A stretch of DNA of 64,000 nt from JBKBUF01 sp046290815 (GTDB taxonomy: Bacteria > Bacteroidota > Bacteroidia > Cytophagales > Cytophagaceae), in assembly GCA_046290815.1 (NCBI GenBank), contig JBKBUF010000022.1, positions 16,798 through 80,797 of the forward strand. The letters run 5' to 3'. The notes beneath the pieces were generated by a model. It had not been told where the DNA came from and did not search any database. It worked only from the letters and a program-made list of their open reading frames with translations. Of the stretch, positions 17,675-25,385 are shown piece by piece. A program made the position numbers and the translations under genes. How positions within the stretch are numbered: the first letter of the stretch is position 1; the number at the start of each line of letters is the position of its first letter.

Positions 17675-18145
17675 TTATTTTTTTCTCAGGTAGATTTCCT
17701 TTTGAAGATCCATATATCCGTAGTCGATAGTAAGGCTGTCGTGACTGAGCTTTATTATGCCAAATCGATTAGGATTACCCGTATTGATGTATTTAAGCAT
17801 TGATCCGGATCCTCTTTGCTCTTCTTTAACTTCAAATTTATTGGTTTCGGTTGTAGGAGCATCTTCGTTTTTATCCCTGGAAACTATAGTGACATTTTCC
17901 CCTTCAAAAATCAATGTTTTCTGTCTTTCTATTTCTGCACCTGTGCGGGTTGTTTTGGTCCTTCCGCAGCATATTAGTGTGTGCAAAGTCCAGGTACCGT
18001 CAAGGGAGGGTTCGTTTAAATTTTGCGTTTTAAATGGCTGTTTGCTGTTGTTTGATTTTGCACTGTCATTGCACTGTCTGCTTTTACAATCCGTAAGGAT
18101 AATAAAAGCAGACAGGCTAACAGCATATAAAAATATTTTTTTCAT
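17675..18145 (-). CDS. Lipocalin-like lipoprotein downstream of an M43 protease
   Basis: This 156-residue protein has a lipoprotein signal (FIILTDCKSRQC). The mature region contains LDGTWTLHTLICCG and alternating hydrophobic strands (KTLIFEGENVTIVS, FGIIKLSHDSLTIDYG), as in small lipocalin-like beta-barrel domains of Bacteroidota. It starts only 6 bp after the protease stop codon, so the two genes are almost certainly cotranscribed. A role in shielding the cell from, or anchoring, the protease is possible but is only an inference from linkage. Confidence 0.7.
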   Translation of the reverse strand: MKKIFLYAVSLSAFIILTDCKSRQCNDSAKSNNSKQPFKTQNLNEPSLDGTWTLHTLICCGRTKTTRTGAEIERQKTLIFEGENVTIVSRDKNEDAPTTETNKFEVKEEQRGSGSMLKYINTGNPNRFGIIKLSHDSLTIDYGYMDLQKEIYLRKK

Positions 18146-18151
18146 CAGAAA

Positions 18152-19384
18152 TTATTCTGTAATGATCAGTTTCTTAGAGTAATTATTGACACCGTCAGAT
18201 ACCTGTAAAATGTAAACACCTTGTGTAAGTCCTGAACAATTAACTTCAAATTCGGAGTTATTGTTTTTCTCGGTTCTTACGACTTCGCCTAATGTATTTA
18301 CAATGTTCACTGTCTTTAAATGAGGGTTGTTTTCTGTCTTAATGGACACTTTCTCTTTTGCAGGATTAGGGAAGATATCAAAATTTGAGCTAAAAGTGAT
18401 ATTGGAAAATCCGGTAACGAAACCAGGGGAGTTAAGTAATGAGGAGCGGTGTAACTGTAAAGATTTTCTCATTTCAGTTTTTTGGCCGGTAGTAAACATA
18501 TTCATACAAGCGTCATTAACATAGTCCATGTAATTCATATACATGATCCCATCGCCTGATGCGGTACATTGGTCAAGTATTTTTCCGGTTGGACATCCGG
18601 TTGTTTCTTCAAATTGATTTGGTGTGTCAGTTATATTGTCATCATCAGAACATCCTCCATCTACCCCCCATAAATGGTCAAGACCCAGATAATGTCCTAC
18701 TTCATGCGTTCCTGTACGGCCTTTATTGTAAGAAGATGTGGAAGAAGTATAAACACCAAAAGCCTGGGTAGTAATCACCACTCCATCGGTGGTAGACGAA
18801 CCATCGCCGGGAAAACTTGCATATCCCAATAGACCATCTTCAAGAGGGCATACCCAAATGTTAAGGTATTTATCGGTCGGCCATGCGGTTTTACCTCCTG
18901 AGGAATTAGAGTGTACCTCTGATCCATCCATGGTAAATTGGTCTCTTGAAGTTTGGGTCCTTGTTATTCCTGTGGTAACGTTACCTTGAGGATCCCTGTT
19001 TGCCAGTCTGAATTCAATCTCACAATCCGCTGCAAGTGGTTTGAAGTAGGAGGGAACATTATCCTTGTCAGCATTTAATTTCCTGAAATCTTTATTCAAT
19101 ACATCTATCTGGGAATGAATTCTTGAATCGGATAAATTATCTGTAGTATTTTTGTAAACTATATGTACTACAACAGGAATTATAAGAAGACTTTCAGTTC
19201 TTTTATTAGAGTTGTCCGCTCTTAGAGATTTTTTTGTCTCTTCAAATTTTACTCTTAAAGTAGGATTTTCCCGGAATAATTGTTCTCTTTTTTCTGTGGC
19301 ACCACACCGTTTATGATTATGCTGCGCAAAAACCGATGGCATAAATGCCATCATGGAAATAAAAAGAATGTAAATTTTTTTCAT
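18152..19384 (-). CDS. Secreted M43 (pappalysin/cytophagalysin-like) metalloprotease with T9SS domain
   Basis: This 410-residue secreted protease has a signal peptide ending VFAQ. The zinc motif HEVGHYLGLDH has His227, Glu228, His231 and His237, and a methionine-turn region follows in MNYMDYVNDACMNMFT. This fits MEROPS M43 (pappalysin, cytophagalysin), which cut extracellular proteins. The C-terminus from about residue 335 (IFPNPAKEKVSIKTE to YSKKLIITE) is a T9SS type A sorting domain, so the protein leaves through the type IX machinery. The lipoprotein at 17675 follows 6 bp downstream. Confidence 0.9.
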   Translation of the reverse strand: MKKIYILFISMMAFMPSVFAQHNHKRCGATEKREQLFRENPTLRVKFEETKKSLRADNSNKRTESLLIIPVVVHIVYKNTTDNLSDSRIHSQIDVLNKDFRKLNADKDNVPSYFKPLAADCEIEFRLANRDPQGNVTTGITRTQTSRDQFTMDGSEVHSNSSGGKTAWPTDKYLNIWVCPLEDGLLGYASFPGDGSSTTDGVVITTQAFGVYTSSTSSYNKGRTGTHEVGHYLGLDHLWGVDGGCSDDDNITDTPNQFEETTGCPTGKILDQCTASGDGIMYMNYMDYVNDACMNMFTTGQKTEMRKSLQLHRSSLLNSPGFVTGFSNITFSSNFDIFPNPAKEKVSIKTENNPHLKTVNIVNTLGEVVRTEKNNNSEFEVNCSGLTQGVYILQVSDGVNNYSKKLIITE

Positions 19385-19595
19385 GTATTAACAGGTTTAT
19401 AAGGTTTTTCTAATTAAAAGTAGGGTTCCAATTACTGTATGGTTTTTGAAAAATCAGCCTTTTTTCAAAAAAAAGAAACTTACGATTGCAAAAAATCTAT
19501 TTGAACACCACCGAAATGATACGGAGAATTTTTTAACGGGTTTAATAATTTATTAAAATTAGTAGTCTTATTTTGAACCGCAATGGTTGCTACAA

Positions 19596-20405
19596 TTAAT
19601 TGATTTCTGATTCTGCCTTATTGATTAAAGATTGAAGGTTTTCAAAATCATATATGTCCCTGTCAAGCAAATGTGAGGGGGATACATTTTGAAGGGCATT
19701 GTAGATGATTTCAGTTCTGTCAGGATATTTTTCTTCCCATTGTTTTAACATCCCCTTTATGACCTTTCTCTGAAGGTTTTCCTGAGATCCGCAAAGGTTA
19801 CAAGGGATTATCGGAAACTGTTTTTCCTGTGCATATTTTTCAATATCTGACTCCTTGCAATAGGCCAGTGGCCTGATTACTACATGTTTTCCGTCATCCG
19901 TCCTGTACTTTGCAGGCATGGCTTCTAATTTGCCACTGAAGAACAGGTTGAGGAAAAATGTTTCTATAATATCCTCTCTATGATGTCCTAATGCTATTTT
20001 AGTTATTCCCATTTCTTCTGCAGCGGTATATAAAGTCCCTCTTCTGAGCCTGGAACATAAACTGCACATGGTTTTCCCTTCTGGTATTTTTTCTTTTACA
20101 ATGCTATAAGTATCTCTTTCAAGGATTCTAAATGGGACACCTAGAGCGCTAAGATATTCAGGTAAAACATGCTCCGGAAAGTCGGGTTGCTTCTGATCCA
20201 GGTTTACTGCAATAATTTCAAAATCATTTCTTGCTTTTTGTACATGCAGCAACAGTTCAAGCATGGTATAGCTATCTTTTCCTCCTGAAAGGCATACCAT
20301 CACTTTGTCACCCGGCTCAATAATTGAAAAGTCTTTTATCGCCGACCATACAGCCTTTCTGAGTCTTCTTTCTATTTTGAATAATTCTGATTCCTGAGCT
20401 TCCAT
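19596..20405 (-). CDS. ttcA: tRNA 2-thiocytidine(32) synthetase TtcA
   Basis: This 269-residue cytosolic enzyme has the PP-loop ATP motif SGGKDS at residues 40-45 and two CxxC pairs, Cys114/Cys117 (CSLC) and Cys202/Cys205 (CNLC), as in TtcA, where they hold an iron-sulfur cluster. It thiolates C32 in certain tRNAs after adenylating the base. GHHREDIIETFFLNLF is the second PP-loop family block. The length is slightly shorter than the E. coli protein, as is common in Bacteroidota. It stands alone, with a 17-bp perfect hairpin just upstream (20474-20513). Confidence 0.92.
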   Translation of the reverse strand: MEAQESELFKIERRLRKAVWSAIKDFSIIEPGDKVMVCLSGGKDSYTMLELLLHVQKARNDFEIIAVNLDQKQPDFPEHVLPEYLSALGVPFRILERDTYSIVKEKIPEGKTMCSLCSRLRRGTLYTAAEEMGITKIALGHHREDIIETFFLNLFFSGKLEAMPAKYRTDDGKHVVIRPLAYCKESDIEKYAQEKQFPIIPCNLCGSQENLQRKVIKGMLKQWEEKYPDRTEIIYNALQNVSPSHLLDRDIYDFENLQSLINKAESEIN

Positions 20406-20473
20406 AATAATTGTGCCTATTGGTAAAATTACTTATAATTTTCGGCCTTTTCAAGAATAGTCAATAATGTGAA

Positions 20474-20513
20474 GTCAATAGTCAGAAGTACAGGTCTACT
20501 TCTGACTATTGAC
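20474..20513. repeat. Perfect 17-bp inverted repeat with 6-nt loop
   Basis: GTCAATAGTCAGAAGTA (20474-20490) pairs completely with 20497-20513 around the loop CAGGTC. It lies between ttcA and the small coiled-coil gene, and no T-run adjoins it on either side, so it is not a typical terminator. A miniature repetitive element or an RNA-stabilising hairpin is possible. Confidence 0.75.
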
Positions 20514-20570
20514 TATTAATGACGTTCAAAATCAGTGTCTCTGCAAATAGATGTAGAGGCTTCATAGGAT

Positions 20571-20599
20571 AAAAAAAGACCTTGAAAACTCAAGGTCTT
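20571..20599 (-). terminator. Intrinsic terminator of the coiled-coil/XRE genes
   Basis: Read on the minus strand, AAGACCTTGA pairs with TCAAGGTCTT around a 4-nt loop and is followed by a T-run. It lies 25 bp past the stop of the 75-residue gene. Confidence 0.75.
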
Positions 20600-20623
20600 A
20601 TAATTTTTATGAAAGACGGGAAA

Positions 20624-20851
20624 TTATACTGCTTCATTGTCCGGATACTTTATCTTAAGTTTTTTCTCAAGAATTGCAATCCTTTCTTTGAGGCTTTCAT
20701 TTTCCTTAGCCAGAGAAATAGCAAATTGAACTACACTATCAAAGTTTTGATAGCTATCCAATTCAATATAGTATTTGTTGTTATGGCGGATAAGTTCAAC
20801 ATTTTTTCTTAATTGAAATCCGTCCTCTGACTGTAAAGGAATTACTTTCAT
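20624..20851 (-). CDS. Small coiled-coil protein next to an XRE regulator
   Basis: This 75-residue cytosolic protein has an N-terminal beta-rich part (VELIRHNNKYYIELDSYQNF) and a C-terminal heptad-like helix (AKENESLKERIAILEKKLKI). It is 66 bp downstream of the XRE-family gene on the same strand and ends at a clear terminator, so the two may form one unit. Both have C-terminal coiled coils, which suggests that they could pair. No named family is recognised. Confidence 0.6.
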   Translation of the reverse strand: MKVIPLQSEDGFQLRKNVELIRHNNKYYIELDSYQNFDSVVQFAISLAKENESLKERIAILEKKLKIKYPDNEAV

Positions 20852-20917
20852 TTCTAAAAATTTAATTAAATATGCACTGGAATGTTTATAACACCATTAA
20901 TCACAACTACAACATTC

Positions 20918-21409
20918 TTATGCTACTCTGCTGTTTTCTTCTTTGCCTGATTTTTCTCTGAATGCATTCATCATTTCTTTAAGATCGTTGATTGATGCAG
21001 TCTGAACCTCAATAGTCTTTTTGTAAGCTTCTATAGTCAAGTCCTGGTACTCAACAGCATTGGAAAGCTTTTCGTTAACCACTTTAAGCCTGCTCAATTC
21101 ATTTTGCAGCTCTACCAGGTTTTGCTGTAAAGCATCCACTTCTTTTAAAGACAATTCATTTCTATGAGTTTTGTTTGAGCCTCCGACAAATTCCATGTCG
21201 CCATCGCCTGTTACAAGCCAGTAAAAGTTTAACTGAGGAAATCTGTCAAGGATATTAAGCATCTTGTCAACGCCATATTTTCTTCCGTTGATGATATTGG
21301 AAATCTGAGCGCCGGAAGTACCTGTTAAACGCCCCATTTCATTGACTCCGATGCGGTTCTTTTCCATAAACTGCTGAAGCCTTTTACCAATTTTTTTTAA
21401 GTCTTTCAT
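20918..21409 (-). CDS. XRE-type helix-turn-helix regulator with long coiled coil
   Basis: This 163-residue protein begins with an XRE HTH domain (about 5-70), in which VNEMGRLTGTSGAQISNIIN is the helix-turn-helix. FYWLVTGDGDMEF follows, typical of phage-repressor-like regulators in Bacteroidota. Residues about 85-150 form a continuous coiled coil (LQQNLVELQNELSRLKVVNE). There is no S24 peptidase domain, so it is not a LexA-like self-cleaving repressor. Targets are unknown; the small coiled-coil gene downstream is the obvious partner candidate. Confidence 0.8.
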   Translation of the reverse strand: MKDLKKIGKRLQQFMEKNRIGVNEMGRLTGTSGAQISNIINGRKYGVDKMLNILDRFPQLNFYWLVTGDGDMEFVGGSNKTHRNELSLKEVDALQQNLVELQNELSRLKVVNEKLSNAVEYQDLTIEAYKKTIEVQTASINDLKEMMNAFREKSGKEENSRVA

Positions 21410-21614
21410 GTTAAAAATTTAAAGATTAATAGGGTTTTCTAGTTGTTTTTCGAAGTGTTAATTTACTACAAAGTTTTCTATTAAAAAAGTTGAATTAATC
21501 TCCCTTAATAAATATAGAACGTCATTGAAATCCTGTTTCTTTTATTTTTTTCTCGTTTATCTATAAATACAGGCAAATTACCTACAGCTTCTTCACTGTC
21601 GTCTTTTTTGCATG

Positions 21615-22688
21615 TTATTTTATTACAACCTTTTCAATGAATATTTTATTTTTTGTCGTGATTTTAATAGTATAAACACCGGGTTTTACAGTAGGTACGA
21701 CAGAATTTTTTTCAGTGGAAAGTACTTTTTTACCTGTTATATCAAACCATTCTATCTGTAAAACATCATTTAACTCGATATGGTAGTCTTGTCCTGAAAG
21801 CAGTGGGTTAGGGGAAATAAGTGGTGAGGGCTTCTTTTGTGAATGTTTATTTTCGGCTGTAATAGTAAATATATCTGCCGGATTGGTGGTGATAATAATA
21901 TCATCAAACCAGATATAGCAATTTTCGATCGGGGCCCATGCTGCCGTTGATCCTCCATGAAATGTTGAAAAATATAAATTATCTACCAATCCGCCATTTG
22001 TTACAAATTTTAAGCCTGTTACAACTAAAGCTTGTTGCTGATTGATCCATAATTCCACTTCACCATTGTTAGCAGATCCTGTATTTATCTTTACTCTTTC
22101 CGTAATCTGATACCAGTGGCCTCTTTGAAATCTGAAGTTTTGTCCTGGTACCACCTGCATATTAAAATTATCACCGCAGGTTTGCTCCTTGTCCATATGG
22201 TAAAGGTAAAGCACTGCAGCCCCTCCTGTTCTCCACATTAACCTTGCGCTAAATCCATTGGTGCCATTACATGTATTGCACCCACTGCAATTGTTACCCC
22301 CGGCTAGTCCGGGCAATTTTCCACCTTCACTGGTGTTACCCCAACTGAAATTATCGCTAAATCTTAACCAGTAAGAAATATAATATTGAAGCTCACCTGG
22401 AACTTTTAACGGAGCCTGGGCCCCGCCATTATCTGGTCCATATTGGTCTTTAGGGAAGAGTATTCTAAGTGATTTATTTCCTGATCGCGAAAATGCGTCA
22501 TCTATGCGTGCTCTTTCCTGATTAAATCCGTTAACCCACGGTACTGTAAATCCATCAGCCTGCCATAGTTCTCTTGTATATATGGTTTCATCTGCATATC
22601 CTTCAAAATTATTTGTATTTATGGGCTGAGATGCAGCTGAAAGGAATGAAAACAGGCATATAAGCAGCAGGGGACAATATAATTTCAT
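21615..22688 (-). CDS. Secreted PL14-like polysaccharide lyase with T9SS domain
   Basis: This 357-residue secreted protein has a signal peptide ending LSAASQ. The central domain (about 22-270) has the jelly-roll pattern of polysaccharide lyase family 14-like proteins: YYISYWLRFSDNFSW, GGKLPGLAGG, GFSARLMWRTGGAAVLYLYH, and a terminal IWFDDIIITT strand. Unusual is a Cys cluster (NNCSGCNTCNGTNG) after GGKLPGLAGG that could form disulfides. The last 80 residues (SPNPLLSGQDYHIEL to KIFIEKVVIK) are a T9SS type A sorting domain. PL14 members cleave alginate or glucuronan, but many homologues in cellulose degraders are untested, so the substrate is open. Confidence 0.75.
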   Translation of the reverse strand: MKLYCPLLLICLFSFLSAASQPINTNNFEGYADETIYTRELWQADGFTVPWVNGFNQERARIDDAFSRSGNKSLRILFPKDQYGPDNGGAQAPLKVPGELQYYISYWLRFSDNFSWGNTSEGGKLPGLAGGNNCSGCNTCNGTNGFSARLMWRTGGAAVLYLYHMDKEQTCGDNFNMQVVPGQNFRFQRGHWYQITERVKINTGSANNGEVELWINQQQALVVTGLKFVTNGGLVDNLYFSTFHGGSTAAWAPIENCYIWFDDIIITTNPADIFTITAENKHSQKKPSPLISPNPLLSGQDYHIELNDVLQIEWFDITGKKVLSTEKNSVVPTVKPGVYTIKITTKNKIFIEKVVIK

Positions 22689-22755
22689 TATAAATTGAAG
22701 TAGTGTAATTGTTATACGTAAATATTGATGATTTTGACTAATACTTAGGAAATGA

Positions 22756-23985
22756 TCATTTTTTTCTGTTTTTTTTCTTTGAGTCCTCTTCTGCTTTTTT
22801 CATCAATTGCTTCCAGTTGGAATTGTGATCTTCTGTTGTATTTAATGTGTCATTATATTCTCTTGAAGAAATCTCTAGTACTTTGAGACTTTGTCCCAGA
22901 AAATCTTCAATTGCTGAAAGATGTTTTTTTTCATCATCACTGCAGAGGCTGATAGCCCTGCCTCTTTTGGTGCCCCTTCCTGTTCTTCCTACTCTGTGAA
23001 CATAGTTTTCTGCTTGTTCCGGAAGATCGTAATTTATTACAAGCGCTACATCCGGAATATCAATTCCTCTGGCAGTAACATCAGTGGCTATTAATAATTT
23101 TACATGTCCGTCCTTGAATGCTTTTAATACTCTAATTCTCTCTTTTTGATCTTTGTCACCATGGAGTGCTATCGATTCAATTCCCGCTCTTTTCATAGCC
23201 TCCTGTACTCTTTCAGAACGGATTTTGGTTCGAACAAATACCAGAATTTTACTATCGGGATTTTCCTTTACGAATCTCTCCAGAAAGAATCGTTTATCAT
23301 CCATCTTTACAAACAGGACGGAATGATCTATATTTTTTGAGACAAAATCTTTTGGAGAAATTTGAATCCTGATGGCATTCCTTACAAGATCGTAGGCAAG
23401 CTCTTTTACTTTTTTATTGATCGTTGCAGAAAAGAATAAAGTCTGATGGGGATTGTGAATAAATTTCTTAACATCATATATATCTTTGACAAATCCCTTT
23501 TCAAACATTCTGTCTGCTTCATCCAATATTAAAATTTCTATATTTTCAAGATTGATATAACCTTGCTTTATAAGATCAAACATTCTTCCGGGAGTGGCAA
23601 CAAGTATATCTGCACCTTTTTCTAACCTGGCAATCTGTGGATCCTGTTCCACACCACCGTGGACGCATATGGTTTTAACTTTGGAATATTTTCCTATAAG
23701 ATTAAAAACTTCTTCTATTTGTAATGAAAGTTCTCTGGTAGGTACCATTACCAGGCATTTAATGCCTTCTTTGTTCCGCTGTATTTTTAATTGATGTAGC
23801 CTGCTCAATACAGGAATAGCAAATGCTGCTGTTTTTCCTGAACCTGTTTGGGCAATGGCGAGTACGTCCTCCTTATTCAAAATCGGCTGTATAGCTTTGA
23901 ATTGAATATCGGTAGGTCGTTTAAAGCCCAGTTCATCAAGGCTTTTTTTAATTACTTCAGGTATGTTATAGCTTTCAAATTTCAT
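22756..23985 (-). CDS. DEAD-box RNA helicase, RhlE type
   Basis: This 409-residue cytosolic ATP-dependent RNA helicase shows the full motif set: Q motif before IQFKAIQP, Walker A AIAQTGSGKT, motif II DEAD, motif III SAT, and motif VI HRVGRTGRG. A short Lys-rich tail (KKAEEDSKKKNRKK) resembles RhlE-type helicases, which act in ribosome assembly, mRNA turnover and cold adaptation. The gene is divergent from the antiporter gene at 24126, sharing a 140-bp promoter region. Confidence 0.9.
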   Translation of the reverse strand: MKFESYNIPEVIKKSLDELGFKRPTDIQFKAIQPILNKEDVLAIAQTGSGKTAAFAIPVLSRLHQLKIQRNKEGIKCLVMVPTRELSLQIEEVFNLIGKYSKVKTICVHGGVEQDPQIARLEKGADILVATPGRMFDLIKQGYINLENIEILILDEADRMFEKGFVKDIYDVKKFIHNPHQTLFFSATINKKVKELAYDLVRNAIRIQISPKDFVSKNIDHSVLFVKMDDKRFFLERFVKENPDSKILVFVRTKIRSERVQEAMKRAGIESIALHGDKDQKERIRVLKAFKDGHVKLLIATDVTARGIDIPDVALVINYDLPEQAENYVHRVGRTGRGTKRGRAISLCSDDEKKHLSAIEDFLGQSLKVLEISSREYNDTLNTTEDHNSNWKQLMKKAEEDSKKKNRKK

Positions 23986-24125
23986 AAATGTATCCTGTGT
24001 TGCAATTTAGTTAAATATTATCAATGTAAGTGCGAAGATTTAATCACAGAGGAGGGAAGGAAAGATCTGTTATCTATGTTTCAATTAATTTACATATATT
24101 TATCCTGTTAAATTCATTATATTTT

Positions 24126-25385
24126 ATGGAGTTGTTTCATATTTTTTCTTTAATCCTCTTTTTATCTGCGGGTTTCGCTTATATCAATTACAGATTTATC
24201 AAATTGCCTGGTACCATTGGGTTAATGGTGCTGGGACTTATATTGTCACTTATAATTCAGGCTTTTGGTGCGGTTAACCCGGCTTTTGTCAGCAGAGTGG
24301 AAGCCATGTTGGATAGTCTGCATTTTAGTGAATTGCTTCTTGAGTTTATGCTTAGTTTTCTGCTGTTTGCAGGGGCCCTGCATACTGATCTTGATAAACT
24401 CAAGGCAGCCAAATGGCCAATACTTTCTTTTGCTACCATTGGTGTCCTGATATCCACTTTTCTCATAGGAACATTTTTTTACTATATCATGATACTTTTT
24501 AATCATCCGGTAAATTATATATACTGTCTTCTTTTCGGGGCATTAATTTCCCCTACAGATCCTATCGCTGTAATGGGTATCTTAAAGAAAGCTAAAGTGC
24601 CCGAATCGGTTGAAGTAAAAATTACAGGTGAGTCTCTGTTTAATGACGGTGTGGGTGTGGTGATTTTTATTACTTTGTTTCAGATGGCTCAGCGTGGTTT
24701 CGGATCTGTAGGATTCGGTGATATTTCAGAATTATTGCTAATGGAGGTAGTAGGTGGTATCGTTCTGGGATTTCTAATGGGATATCTGGCAATATCATTA
24801 ATGAAGACAATAGACCATTACCAGACTGAGGTACTTATTTCTCTTGCTCTTGTAGTAGCTGGTTATTCTTTCGCTACCATCATGCATCTTTCCGGTCCAC
24901 TCGCTGTTGTAATGGCAGGATTGATTATAGGAAACAAAGGTAAATCTATTGCCATGTCTGATGTTACTGCCGACTACATAAACAAGTTCTGGGAAATGAT
25001 AGATGAGATCCTTAACGCTATGCTTTTTGTGTTAATCGGTCTTGAAGTTCTTGTTATTGATTACCACATTGAATATCTGATAATAGGCGTCATAACCTTT
25101 GTTGTTTTAATATTTACCCGATACGCTGCATTGGGAATTCCGTCACTTGCTCTTAATTTGAAAAAAACCTTTGCTCCCAATGCTCTTACTATTATGACCT
25201 GGGGAGGATTAAGGGGTGGTATTTCCATTGCCTTGGCGTTGACATTACACAATTCTATGCAAAAGGAAAGTATTGTGGCGATCACTTACACCATAGTGCT
25301 ACTTTCCATTATTATTCAAGGATTGACAATAGAAAAACTTATAAGGGAATTAAGAGACAAGGAGATCGCTACTTCTCAAGAATAA
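24126..25385 (+). CDS. CPA1-type Na+/H+ antiporter
   Basis: This 419-residue inner-membrane transporter has about 12 hydrophobic segments and the CPA1/NhaP hallmarks SPTDPIAVMGILKKAKVP and GESLFNDGVGVV, whose Asp residues carry the ion. I start it at ATG 24126 (MELFHIFSL), since the frame before this has an untypical basic stretch. It exchanges Na+ (or K+) for protons for pH and salt control. It converges on the OmpA-family gene with a 17-bp overlap of the coding ends. Confidence 0.88.
   Translation: MELFHIFSLILFLSAGFAYINYRFIKLPGTIGLMVLGLILSLIIQAFGAVNPAFVSRVEAMLDSLHFSELLLEFMLSFLLFAGALHTDLDKLKAAKWPILSFATIGVLISTFLIGTFFYYIMILFNHPVNYIYCLLFGALISPTDPIAVMGILKKAKVPESVEVKITGESLFNDGVGVVIFITLFQMAQRGFGSVGFGDISELLLMEVVGGIVLGFLMGYLAISLMKTIDHYQTEVLISLALVVAGYSFATIMHLSGPLAVVMAGLIIGNKGKSIAMSDVTADYINKFWEMIDEILNAMLFVLIGLEVLVIDYHIEYLIIGVITFVVLIFTRYAALGIPSLALNLKKTFAPNALTIMTWGGLRGGISIALALTLHNSMQKESIVAITYTIVLLSIIIQGLTIEKLIRELRDKEIATSQE

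Noticed and set aside
20582..20812. 76-codon plus-strand frame
   Set aside because: It is antisense to the better supported 75-residue coiled-coil gene and runs through its terminator.
24030..24125. N-terminal extension of the antiporter
   Set aside because: The stretch encodes a basic, non-membrane peptide and overlaps the divergent promoter region. ATG 24126 begins with the expected first membrane helix.
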